Below are positions 45,043 to 54,593 of a stretch of DNA of 64,000 nt, piece after piece. Made by a program: the position numbers and the translations under genes. The stretch is from Adiantum capillus-veneris (lineage: Eukaryota > Streptophyta > Polypodiopsida > Polypodiales > Pteridaceae): contig CM043956.1 in NCBI GenBank assembly GCA_014529385.2, positions 85,117,721-85,181,720 on the forward strand, given 5' to 3'. Each line of letters begins with the position of its first letter. Positions within the stretch are counted from its first letter, which is position 1. A model generated the notes under the pieces. It worked only from the letters and a program-made list of their open reading frames with translations. It ran no database searches and was not told where the DNA came from.

Positions 45043-46353
45043 CACTAGGTTGGTAATGGGATACTTTTATGTCCTGTTAAGTGACCATTTTCCTTGAATT
45101 ATGTCAAGAGTTTCAAAATGGATTTTGAGGTGCTATCTGTCTAGAAAGTTATCTCATGAGCTGAAAAAAACTCGACATTTTTTTGTAATATCAATTCCAT
45201 CTTTAACCTTGTCCCTGCACAACATTTCACAACCTAAACTGTGTGAAAAAACAGGTCCTATTTTTGGCTTTTTGCAACTATACCACTCTAGAATTCATGT
45301 TTGTGAGGTCTATAATGCTAGAAAACTATCTTTAGTAGTCCTCAACATGTCCTGATGCTTCTAGGGAGAAATAAATGTTAAAGTTGTAAGTTATGACCAA
45401 ATTACAAAAATTGTCAAATCCTGTTTTTTAGCCAATTTTAGCTCTTCTATGATTTTTTTGGTGGCTTTCATGATATCCAAATGCAATTTTGAATTTCTAT
45501 ATCGCATATTGTAACATAAAGCTAATATTCCTTGAGTTTTGGGGCACCTAATACCCTATTTTGCATAGTAGACAACAATGGTTGATTTTTTCAATTATAG
45601 AAGAAAACGAAACATTCTAGTATATCAAGTATAACTTTTTCAATATTGTTATTTTCTTGTGACAACTACATGCATTTTGTAGGTAGTAACCATATCTAGT
45701 CATAAGGATCAAATTTGGCTAGATATTGAATAGTTTCTATGGGATTCTACAACTCATAATGTTGAACCCAGTTTTTTCATGTTTGCTGTATTTAGTACTT
45801 CATCTTTGTCCCCAAGATTCCCCTTGGTAAGAGATGTATTGTTCTTTTGACATGATCCATGGCTCCTTATGAACCTAAAGGACAATAGGGAACTAATAAA
45901 ACATGTATATATTATTTGTATTGAGCGTGGCTATAGAAACTTTGATGATAGGTTTGCAGAATGATAAAAATTCAACTTTTTTGTACCTATTTCTTTTGGC
46001 AAAACAAAAAATAGTGAGTGAGAAGCAATCATATGTTCTAATCACCAACCCATTGAAGTTAACTAGGGAATTTATCTCAAGTCCTACAAAAATCCCTAAT
46101 CTTATTTTTATGCAACTAAACGTAAGAAATGACTGTTTTGATGAAAATGTACTGGTCCATCAACTTTGGAGGCTTGGTGTGACCAAAAGATGAGAAATTT
46201 TACAAGTTTCTTATTTTTTACATGTGTAGTAGGCCTTGAACTATAACCTCATGAAATGATTTTACAAAATGAGTGGATCTACTATGGTTTTGGAGGTTTT
46301 TTTCAAAACCCTGTAAGGACACTTTTATGTCCAGTTAGGTTACCAACCTAGTG
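45043..46353. mobile_element. TTAA-flanked element with CACTA-type inverted ends (1.3 kb)
   Basis: The ends are inverted copies of CACTAGGTTGGTAA. Just inside, a 28-base block beginning GGA(T/C)ACTTTTATGTCC occurs at both ends in direct orientation. TTAA borders both sides (45039-45042 and 46354-46357). The interior is AT-rich with no ORF longer than about 96 codons and nothing like a transposase. The terminal CACTA suggests a non-autonomous CACTA transposon, but that superfamily makes three-base duplications. TTAA suggests a piggyBac-like mechanism. It lies between Tat-I gag and the leader ORFs. Confidence 0.65.
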
Positions 46354-46394
46354 TTAAAAGATTGACACAATAATATTTTTAAAATTGCAATCTA

Positions 46395-46616
46395 TTATAC
46401 AACAAAAATAAAAATATTCACATCAAATGACCTATGATAACCAATAAGAGGTAGGATGACAGGGTTTGGTGATGCGAGAATTTCTCCTACTCTTTGGGCA
46501 CCAAACATGAACACCATACGTTGTTGAAAATGGATTTTTCTACTAATTGCAATGTTTACTCTAATGTGTGGAGTTAAATGGAAGGGGAAAACCTCTATTC
46601 ATGGGCCATTATCCAT
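46395..46616 (-). pseudogene. Tat-I leader ORF, b form (one TGA)
   Basis: A 74-codon frame starting M-D-N-G and ending I-F-V-V, broken only by TGA at codon 6. The duplicate at 52785-52890 has Lys/Gln codons there. The core I-S-R-K-I-H-F-Q-Q-R ... G-E-I-L-A-S-P-N-P-V-I-L-P-L-I ... S-F-D-V matches the free ORF 24948-25166. It is the last leader ORF before gag. It contains TTTGGTGCCC, which resembles the primer-binding site. Confidence 0.6.
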
Positions 46617-46637
46617 GGTCTATGCATGACCTAATTC

Positions 46638-46849
46638 TTAAAATAAAACAAAAATATAGACGTCCAAACTAAGGTCGTACCTAATGAGAGGCAAAATAAA
46701 GGGATTTATTGATGTGTTTATCTTTGCCAACCTAAGGGGACCTAAAATTCTACGAATTACACATTGAAATTTCACTTTAGTATAACAATTATGTGTACCT
46801 TTTGCCTTGCAATGGGAATGAAATGATCATACAAATTCTTGTGATTCAT
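46638..46849 (-). pseudogene. Tat-I leader ORF, a form, second copy (frameshifted)
   Basis: This starts M-N-H-K-N-L-Y-D ... I-P-I-A-R-Q-K-V, like 52912-53124. It breaks after about 24 codons through a small deletion and resumes with the conserved end I-N-P-F-I-L-P-L-I-R-Y-D-L-S-L-D-V-Y-I-F. It lies in leader unit 1. Confidence 0.6.
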
Positions 46850-46881
46850 GTAACCAACTTGACTATACTAAAGGTTGAACC

Positions 46882-47069
46882 TGAAGGGGATTCGGGAACA
46901 CCACAGATGGAGAGTGAGAGAGAGAGAAGGAGACACACACACGATGTGGGTGGGGAGACTCAAAGAGTGAGCATCCCCCTATACACTTATGCTATGTATA
47001 AGGTATACAAGTCAGTGGGTGCCCAGACTCTGGGCGGTCGGGCAAGGCACAGACGCCTATACCCCAACA
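46882..47069 (-). repeat. Copia-J LTR-1 (3' outer)
   Basis: The plus strand starts TGAAGGGGATTCGGG and ends CCCCAACA, so the element strand starts TGTTGGGG. The purine tract AAGTGGGAGGT lies next to it at 47070-47080. Confidence 0.82.
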
Positions 47070-47430
47070 ACCTCCCACTTAAAGGCGACTGTGCCTTTAA
47101 GCAAGAGAACCTAGTCTAAAGACTACAAAAGGCGAGAGAAAACCGCTCTCAACCGATGCCCACTGGCTCGCTCTGATCGTGTGCATCCGGCTGTCCTGCT
47201 CCCGTGTAAGTCCATACACCACCAGACGTACCGCACACATACTGCAAGTATGTATGCAATACCTGCATATCTCCCTCGTGCACTATGCCATCATCAGTCA
47301 ACAAACGACTGACAACCCCAATTGCAAATGCTCCCACTGCAGCTGTGATATCCGGTCTCAAGATCAGCATCTCATACATGAGACCACCGAATGCCAATGC
47401 AATGCTAGCGGGCCCTGCTAGCTCTACGGA
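47070..47430 (-). pseudogene. Copia-J tail 1: RNase H-region fragment
   Basis: The coding part (about 47149-47425) reads G-G-L-M-Y-E-M-L-I-L-R-P-D-I-T-A-A-V-G-A-F, the conserved stretch near the end of copia RT/RNase H, and ends E-P-V-G-I-G. It is a second version of the tail found at 47698-47970, between LTR-1 and LTR-2. Confidence 0.7.
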
Positions 47431-47622
47431 GCGGGATCGAGGAGCACCACAGACGGAGAGTGAGAGAGAGAGAAGGAGACACACGACACACAGATATGGG
47501 TGGGGAGACAGTGAAGTGGCAGCTCCCCCTATATAGTATACTCACTATAAGTATAGGGTAACAGTGGGCGAGCGCCCATGACCTGGGCGACCAGTCAAGG
47601 CACATAGGCCTTAACCCCAACA
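47431..47622 (-). repeat. Copia-J LTR-2 (internal, diverged)
   Basis: It shares GCACCACAGACGGAGAGTG, the two-fold GAGA stretch, and an end in CCCCAACA with the outer LTRs, but differs at many sites. The purine tract again follows (47623-47633). Confidence 0.75.
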
Positions 47623-47697
47623 ACCTCCCACTTAAAGGCCAATGTGTCTTTAAGTAAGATCTACTAGTGTACAACTAATAGAAGGTGAGAGATTCTC

Positions 47698-48771
47698 TCA
47701 ACCTATGCCCACTGACTCTCGATGAGCTAGTGCATCCGGCTCTACTGATAGACAAACATCCCGCTGCGGAAGCCACATAGAGCTAGCTCCAAGCTCTGCA
47801 AGTAGTTTACAAGAGCTCATACACTCCTGCAAGTAACGGTCCAATACCTGCAAACCTCCCCTATGCTCTATGCCGAGATCAGTCATCGAACAACTAATCA
47901 ACCCTACTGCAAATGCTCCCACTGCAGCTGCTATGTCGGGCCTCGAGATCAGCATCTCGTACATGAGGACACGAAACATTGATGCAACCTTGGCAACCTC
48001 TGCTACCTCCAACTCAGAACTCAACTCATGGCAATCCTGTCCCCTATCATAGAGACCATGGCACTCTGACTCCGAGCTCTGGAGCGACTCCTCGTGCCCA
48101 CCACATATCACATGTGTACCAAGAGTATCCATCTGTCCTGAATCTGCATCAAGCTCTGGCATAAGCATATCAAGAAATGACTCTACAATAGCCGACATCT
48201 CAGCATCCATGTGAGTCATCTCTGTCATCACCTCTGATGACTCATCCTGTTGTGACTCACTAGAGCTGTCCCGCTCTACCTGTGCATCCGTAGACGCAAC
48301 CTGCACAATAAGGTCACTGCTCTGCACTCCATGCAAAGCATCCTGCAACCCACAAGCAAAAGAGACCCGCCTGCTCTCTCGCTCTCTACCTGGCTGCATG
48401 ATCACAGAGACAACACCATCTCTCCCGTGATCCACATGCAATGGGTAACCTGTACCACTCCTGGCACCTCTCGCAATCACTAGCGAACCCAAATGCATCA
48501 CAAAATCTCGCTCTTGTAGTGAAATCTGACATCCACAATCTCTAAGCTGACCAATTGAGATCAAACTCACTGTCAAATCTGGTACATAGCGCACATGTCG
48601 TAACAAGTAAGATGCACCACTCGGTAATGACAGTCTCACATCTCCTGCACCTGCTATCGTATGCACCGATCCATCGGTCAAACGTACACTACCAAGCATC
48701 CCGCTAGAATAGCTAAAAACCATGCACGATGCGGAGTGACAAGAAACATAGCATCTGCGTTTAGCAACCAC
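47698..48771 (-). pseudogene. Copia-J protease remnant fused to RNase H-region end
   Basis: A 358-codon open frame. Its start has the copia protease region after the active site (V-R-L-T-D-G-S-V-H-T, Y-V-P-D-L-T-V-S-L-I-S-I-G-Q-L). The active site itself lies just upstream in another frame and reads L-N-A-D-A-M where copia has L-D-S-G-A. After an acidic, Ser/Met-rich stretch the frame ends with L-M-Y-E-M-L-I-S-R-P-D-I-A-A-A-V. Integrase and RT are skipped. Confidence 0.72.
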
Positions 48772-48941
48772 TGCGAAGGGAGTGCACTATCCACATGTAT
48801 AGCATCTCATGCATAGCTCTAGGTAAAAGTGACATTCCCGTCACTAGTATACTCCAACACTACATCTGCCTCAACTGTCAAAGTAACTTAGTCCAAGGCA
48901 TCACTACATACATCTCTGAGACTGCCATGTCTTCTACGATG

Positions 48942-49358
48942 TCACATACGACGAAAACAACACCGTCTAACGTGTCCAGAATGACCACAATACCAACATG
49001 TCACCTGTCGGCGTGCTCGTGAATGTACATGTCTCACACGAGTCCATGATGACTCAGATCTATCATACATATCATGTAATCTGCACCAAAGTGCTCTCGA
49101 AGTAGTCTCATACATAACAAGAGCATATACAGATTCCACAAGGTGCAAAGAGAGTGTAGATAGTGCCATCTCCTCTAGCTCCTGCCACTGATCGTCAGAC
49201 ATGTTTGAAGGTCTACCTACATCACCACTCAATGGTCGATGCAACCCTCGTTGTGTCAATGCATCAAGCTTACACTCTCTCCATGCCGCAAAGTCTGACC
49301 CATCAAACATGTGCATCTGTGAGAGGTCACAATTTGATCGATCACTTGTCTCTGCCAT
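48942..49358 (-). CDS. Copia-J Gag (138 aa)
   Basis: It starts at the ATG at 49358 (M-A-E-T-S-D-R-S-N). Copia Gag features follow: F-D-G-S-D-F-A-A-W-R-E-C-K-L-D-A-L, L-H-L-V-E-S-V-Y, A-L-W-C-R-L-H-D-M-Y, and a C-terminal zinc knuckle C-W-Y-C-G-H-S-G-H-V-R-R-C. It is shorter than usual copia Gags (about 250-350 aa), with the segment between L-H-D-M-Y and the knuckle cut down. Confidence 0.72.
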   Translation of the reverse strand: MAETSDRSNCDLSQMHMFDGSDFAAWRECKLDALTQRGLHRPLSGDVGRPSNMSDDQWQELEEMALSTLSLHLVESVYALVMYETTSRALWCRLHDMYDRSESSWTRVRHVHSRARRQVTCWYCGHSGHVRRCCFRRM

Positions 49359-50952
49359 GAGCACAATGTAGCAAACTAGAAAGAAAAACCACCTCACCAA
49401 CAACACCTGGAAACTGTCTACAAATATGGCCAGAAACACAATGTAAAACCTATGAGACACACTCCAAAATAGAGCTCCCGCAATGTCAATACAAGCCTCG
49501 CATGCTGTAGTATCACACTGCAATCTATGAGCTAATCACCAAGCCCACACTGTGCGGTATCGATGCATACATACGCACAAATCTCCCACTTGCAGAGAAC
49601 ACCGCACACAAATGCTGAGTGCAACCTGCAATCTCTACCTAGATCACATAAATGATACGCATAAAACTCATGGGAAAATTTTGCCAGAGTTTCGACGCAC
49701 AATGGCTATCAACAAAAAATAACCATTGTCCTACAAGCTCAATACAATGAGCAATCAATGCGCATCAAACTACACTCAATATACATGCATAAGCTCTACA
49801 AAACTATGGCAAACAATGCTCGAGATCACAAGACTCTCCCACCTGAGAGCAAACCACTGTCTCAAGCAAGGAAAGATACACAACTCCTCACTCTTGCGAG
49901 AGTGGATACAAAAACACAAAACTGTGTACAAACTGACAAAACCTGTCAAAGTGAGAGTAAACACTCGATCACAAACTATGGCAAGAATTTGGGAAAAATT
50001 CGACAGAATTTCCCCTGAAAACTGAGCAAAAAACTCAAGTACAATCTCTACCATAAACCATAACACTACTCAATGCCAATGAGTAGAAATGCCAAAATGG
50101 CTCCACATTTTCACATACAATGGCAATCCGCACTCAACGTACATCAACGGAGTGACCGCGCATAAGCAAGCGCCAAAAGATTTGCAATCCGAAAACTTAT
50201 TCAATGCGAAAACAATGCTCTCAAGAGAGCTCACCGGCACTTGAAAGTGCTCGCCAAAATGCATGTATGATGGGCATCAACCATGCGCCATAACCATATG
50301 CAAACCATCCACAAGGATCATGAATCCAAGCACAAAATCACTGCCAAAGTATCCTGTGAAAACCAGTGAAAGAAGCTCCACCTGTGTGCTCCAAAAACCT
50401 GCGTCTCTCAAGAGACCGCTTCGGTGGTGTGTAAATGCCTCCGTACTTCGTTGCCCAAGTCTACCAAAAAACCCTCAAACCACAAGCTTAACACAAGCTG
50501 CAATTGCATCTTCAGCTCAGAATTTATGCACTCAACTTCAAGCATCTCCCGTGCTTCCAAAAGTGCATCAAACTCGCACACAATGCGACAACAGAAAATC
50601 TGGAATTTCTGTATACAGTCAGTCTGAGATGAATATATATCAGCAAAATGGTGAGGAATTTGCAAAAAGTTTCTTCTGCAAAGTTGTAGACCACGTCGAA
50701 ATGGATGGGCAAACGAATCTGAAAATAGTGCTGCCGCGCACACAGTTTTTAGGGCAACACCTTCACTTACACACAATCTTCCACACTCCTTTCTGAGCTT
50801 CCACAAGAGAATACATCACTCTCAATTGAGCTCACAAGCTCCCATTGCATTATCACAAAGCTTCCAAGATTTCTTAATCTCTCTACTGTCGAGAGCGAGG
50901 GATCTATCGCCTCGAAGCTCTCAAAGCCGTCGTGCTCTCTGCGGTCACCATA
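49359..50952 (-). other. Copia-J leader, 1.6 kb
   Basis: Between primer-binding site and Gag, unusually long for a copia element. ORFs on both strands up to 177 codons (for example 50263-50796) do not resemble known proteins. I find no reason to call them genes. Confidence 0.5.
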
Positions 50953-50964
50953 GCTCTGATACCA
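50953..50964 (-). other. Copia-J primer-binding site
   Basis: The minus strand reads TGGTATCAGAGC, the classical initiator-Met tRNA match, two bases from the LTR. Confidence 0.85.
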
Positions 50965-50966
50965 AT

Positions 50967-51354
50967 TGAAGGGGATCCGGGCGCACCACAGACGGAGAGT
51001 GAGAGAGAGAGAAGCAGACACACACACACGATGTGGGCAGAGAGACTCAAAGAGTGAGTAGCCCCCTATACACTTATGCTATGTATAAGGTATACAAGTC
51101 AGTGGGCGCCCAGACTCTGGGCGGTCGGGCAAGGCGCAGACGCTGACGGGAGCAAAGCGAACCCCGAACCCCCGACGGCCTCTTAAACACCGAGGACCGA
51201 ATGGCGCGCCTCGAGCCTGTCATGGTAAAGCAAACAGGGGGCACCACCTAGCTTCAGCGGCTAGGACGCAAACAACACACCACCATAACAAAGTTTTCAT
51301 CCAAGAGAGATGGATGCTTGGGAGTAATGATGAAGAGGAAAGGGAATGAGATCA

Positions 51355-51393
<39 letters not shown>

Positions 51394-52731
51394 GGGAAGG
51401 GGTATAGCGGCTTAGTACTTAGGCACCACAAAAGGATGGCGAATCCGCACACCCTTCACACATACACAAGATCACTCCAAAACACAAGACTAGGTGGCGA
51501 TTCCGCACACCTCACATGGGCAAAACATTGCAAGAAAACATACTCACAAAACCTCAAGCTTTATTTAGAGAATTAGGCGATGAAATGGGGAGCATGGGGT
51601 AGGGGAATGAGAAGGGAGAGAGTGGTAGAGCACATGGCGGATAGGTGGGAGTTGATGGCGAAGACTCGCACGAGGATTATGGCCATCATCCTTCATTTAC
51701 TTGCCCTTCATCTTCCATAGCCAAGGGTGTAGAGGTCATGCTCAAGACAAGCATGGTGATTGCGGTGATGGTGATGGTGATGGTGTGGGTGTGTGTATGT
51801 GCACTAGGCACACACAATGCATAGTGTGTTCTTTGGTGATGTTGTGTGTGTGTTTAGTGTGATGGTGACCCCTCTTTATATAGGAGAGGAGGGGGGAGAA
51901 ATTTTAGAATTTAGAAATAAAGAAATCATTATCTACATAGGCCATGTGACTGTGGGCCGCACTTGTCTGGCTGTGTGTATATGTGCCAGAACAGTAGTCT
52001 CATGAGAGAGAGACTAAGAGAGAGAGATGGGTTGATGAAAAAAGTGAGAGGTGACATGGAGAATAAAGTAATTACAAGAGGGGAGAGAGGGGAGTGTGTT
52101 CAGAGGTGAATCTGTGTGCAGATGTGTGTGAACACAAGAAAAATCAGGTAACCACCGGGTGGGGATGGGTCTGTGGGCACCTTTTTCAGTGAAACTGAGT
52201 GTGTGTGAGTGTGGGGGAGGTTATTTAGCTACAAGACAAGAGACATGGCGCCCTTTAGAGAGAGAGGGGGGTATTTGGGTCATGGGATATGATAGGAGAG
52301 AGAGAGGGGGTGTGGGGTATACTATTTTGGAAGATAGGATAAGTTGCATGTGAGTTAGGGTGCATTATTGGTGAGTTAGAATGCATTATTGGTGAGAGGT
52401 GGGGTAGCTTGAGGGGAGAGAGAAAGGAGAAAGGACAAGGGGAAGAGAGAGGGGGTTGACCTTTTGAGTGGAGGAGAGGAAAAGGGACACACGGTGGGGC
52501 AACAATGAAGAAAAAGGAGGCAAGGTGGGGATGGGCTGCCCTGCAGGCATGAGGTGGCCTATTTTACCTTTCTTATATATTTACATAATCATACTTTATT
52601 TCTTTCTTACTTTTTCCAATGCCTTTTATCACTCCCTCCCTAAGAGGGGGTTTTCATGGGGTGGGGACGAGAGAAGAGGGGTATGGGAGCTTGGCTTGTG
52701 AAAAGCCCCCATCAACGCCTATACCCCAATA
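50967..52731 (-). repeat. Copia-J LTR-3 (5' outer), split by Tat-E2
   Basis: The pieces are 50967-51143 and 52715-52731. Together they match LTR-1 over its full length with a few differences. Confidence 0.82.
51144..52714 (-). mobile_element. Tat-E2: solo LTR
   Basis: A single LTR of the E type, close to identical to 14368-15944, with no internal sequence. ACGC at 51140-51143 and 52715-52718 is its target duplication. A GA tract (51357-51390) and the TATA motif (51874-51882, minus strand) are kept. Confidence 0.88.
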
Positions 52732-52777
52732 GAACCTACCCAAAAAGATACACAAGCCATCCTCCGTGGGGGCACCA

Positions 52778-52890
52778 AACATGAACACCATACGTTCTTG
52801 AAAGTGGATCTTCCTACTAATTGTAACATTTATTATAATGTGTGGAGTGAAATGGAAGGGGAAAACCTCTATTCCTTGGCCATTATCCAT
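52778..52890 (-). pseudogene. Tat-I leader ORF, b form, N-terminal half only
   Basis: It starts M-D-N-G-Q-G-I and has I-S-R-K-I-H-F-Q-E-R and V-F-M-F-G. At the duplication border it reads into the copied primer-binding site, so the second half of the protein is lost. Confidence 0.55.
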
Positions 52891-52911
52891 GGTCTATTCA
52901 TGACCTAATGC

Positions 52912-53124
52912 TTAAAACAAAACAAAAATATAGACATCCAAACTAAGGTCGTACCTAATGAGAGGAAAAATAAAGGGATTTACTGATGCGTTTATCTCTC
53001 CCAAACTAAGGGGACCTAAAACTCTACAAATTACATGTTGAAAGTGCAAATTGGTACCAACAATTATGTGTACCTTTTGCCTTGCAATGGGAATGAAAGG
53101 ATCATACAAATTCTCGTGATTCAT
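52912..53124 (-). CDS. Tat-I leader ORF, a form (70 aa), unknown function
   Basis: The ORF is intact and starts 56 bases inside the primer-binding site. It aligns over its full length, without gaps, with the free ORF at 25163-25375: M-N-x-x-x-L-Y near the start, I-P-I-(A/T)-R-Q, L-x-F-Q, L-G-(P/Q)-x-x-L, S-(V/I)-N-P-F-I, R-Y-D-x-S-(L/F)-D-V and the last residues I-F-V-L-F. I recognise no domain. It survives here in an element whose Gag and Pol are riddled with stops. Confidence 0.65.
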   Translation of the reverse strand: MNHENLYDPFIPIARQKVHIIVGTNLHFQHVICRVLGPLSLGEINASVNPFIFPLIRYDLSLDVYIFVLF

Positions 53125-53180
53125 GCAACCTACTTGACTATGCTAAAGGTTGAACCTACACAAAAAGATACACAAACCGT

Positions 53181-53197
53181 GCTCAGTGGGGGCACCA
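53181..53197 (-). other. Tat-I primer-binding site
   Basis: The minus strand reads TGGTGCCCCCACTGAGC, the same type as Tat-E1 and Tat-F, three bases from the LTR. A second copy at 52761-52777 lies inside the leader. Confidence 0.75.
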
Positions 53198-53200
53198 ATT

Positions 53201-53553
53201 TGAGGCAGTCCGGGGCGAGCAACAAGAAGAGTGGCCTCTAAGCACCCTTCTAGGCTCCTATGCTGCTCAATTGGGTTGGGGTTGGAAAAAACAACAAATA
53301 CATACACAAATCCGCAACCTAACCCTACACAAATTTGGGGCACCACCTAGTTTTGGATGTGAACTAGGACGCATAGAGAGAGAACTAGGAACGCGGTGTG
53401 GGGAGAGGGAGGGGGTGAATGGGTGTGTGTGAGTGTGTGTATGTTTGTGGGTGTGTGTTTTATGAGAGAGAGAGAGAAGTATTTTACCTGCACCTACGAG
53501 CCTGAACAAGAGCACGCGAGAGAGAGGGTGGCGGTGCCTGCGTCTACACACGC

Positions 53554-53644
<91 letters not shown>

Positions 53645-53965
53645 GATCGAGCTGCCTTCAGGCCTGAATCGGGAGAGGGAGAGAGAAAGAGAGAGAGAGG
53701 GGGGGGGGGGGGGGGGCTGCTGTTATGCATGTCTTCGGCTGACGAGAACGTGAGAGAGAGAGGGTTATGGTGAGCTCGCGAAGGGAGTGGGTGGGGGAGT
53801 AAGAGAGAGGGAGAGTGGCTTTGTAATGTGTCTGGCTGTGTTCGAGCTTGTTGACAGAGGGCGCGAGAGAGAGAGTTTTTTTTGGGCTCCTAGCTTGGCC
53901 AACAATGAGCAAGAGAGGGGGGGGGTTTTTTGTGTGTCAACGGGGTGGGGTAATGGTAGGGGTCA

Positions 53966-54012
<47 letters not shown>

Positions 54013-54054
54013 GAGAGAGTGTGTGTGTATTATTGCTAGCCTTCGGGCTTGTGG

Positions 54055-54101
<47 letters not shown>

Positions 54102-54130
54102 TAGTGAGGGGAAGAGAGAGAAAGAGGGAA

Positions 54131-54184
<54 letters not shown>

Positions 54185-54540
54185 TATTGTCCTTAGGGCG
54201 CGGTGGTCAGCCGGTGGGAAAAAACAAGAGAGAAGAGAGGGAGGGAGGGGAGAGGGTGTGTGTGTGGGAGCGAGGTAAGAGAGAGAGGGATGTTTGTGGA
54301 GAATAATGAAAGAGAGAGAGACTTAAAAAACAAAATGACGGCTAGCCCTGAAAAGAAGGTAGTTCTTTTATGCGCCCTTCAGGGTTTGGAGGCAGTGGTA
54401 ATAAGGAAAAAGTGTTATTTTTTGTGGTTTTCTTTACCTCCGGCTCGTCGAATGGTGATTCATGCGGTTCTTGGTTTTGAAAACCGAGAACTTTAAACTC
54501 TCAAGCCAGGCTAGAGGGCCGTGCGGCTAACCCGGTGTAA
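53201..54540 (-). repeat. Chimeric LTR: Tat-I head, Tat-F tail
   Basis: Positions 53201-53386 match the head of the Tat-I LTR (37084-37265). From about 53390 on, the sequence matches the Tat-F 5' LTR from about 62345 to its end. The joint is a short GA run. It ends at the Tat-F purine tract. Confidence 0.78.
53557..54180. repeat. Microsatellite cluster in the Tat-F LTR tail
   Basis: GA tracts at about 53557-53640, 53970-54010 and 54136-54180, a CA tract at 54059-54099 and a run of 19 G at 53699-53717. The 5' LTR has the same order with different lengths (62457-63114). Confidence 0.92.
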
Positions 54541-54555
54541 TTAGCCCTTCCCCTA
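54541..54555 (-). other. Tat-F polypurine tract
   Basis: The minus strand reads TTAGGGGAAGGGCTAA directly before the LTR tail. Confidence 0.75.
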
Positions 54556-54593
54556 AGGTTAGGGGCATTCGATCATGCCTCTTACTCATCTGT

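Larger units (their letters stand above)
46882..52731 (-). mobile_element. Copia-J: Ty1/copia element inside the Tat-I leader
   Basis: The outer LTRs (46882-47069 and 50967-52731, the latter split by Tat-E2) are nearly identical short LTRs of about 190 bases. GAACC at 46877-46881 and 52732-52736 is the target duplication. A diverged third LTR lies inside at 47431-47622. The internal region has a Gag, a protease remnant joined to the end of RT/RNase H, and a leader of 1.6 kb. Integrase and most of RT are missing. Confidence 0.82.
52782..53197 (-). repeat. Tat-I leader unit 2 of a tandem duplication
   Basis: Unit 1 (46508-46881 plus 52732-52781, split by Copia-J) and unit 2 (52782-53197) repeat the first 415 bases of the leader. 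Each has a primer-binding-site copy at its right end (52761-52777 and 53181-53197) and an a-form ORF. Unit 2 also has the first half of a b-form ORF. Confidence 0.75.
37084..53389 (-). mobile_element. Tat-I: Ty3/gypsy Tat-type element inside the Tat-F LTR
   Basis: Its 3' LTR (37084-39721) and the first 185 bases of its 5' LTR (53201-about 53389) both start TGAG(A/G)C(G/A)G and match over the head. The rest of the 5' LTR is missing, and Tat-F LTR sequence follows at a GA run. The internal region (39722-53200) has integrase, dual RNase H, RT, protease, Gag and a long leader, the last invaded by a TTAA element and by Copia-J. The Gag and Pol sequences are clearly diverged from Tat-E/F. Confidence 0.8.

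Noticed and set aside
50263-50796. 177-codon ORF in the Copia-J leader
   Set aside because: Antisense to the element, no recognisable motif, no second copy in the window.
52782-53150. A separate short LTR starting TGAACACC
   Set aside because: First read as an LTR because a primer-binding site precedes it. The 46386-46506 homology shows that it is a duplicated leader unit with small ORFs.
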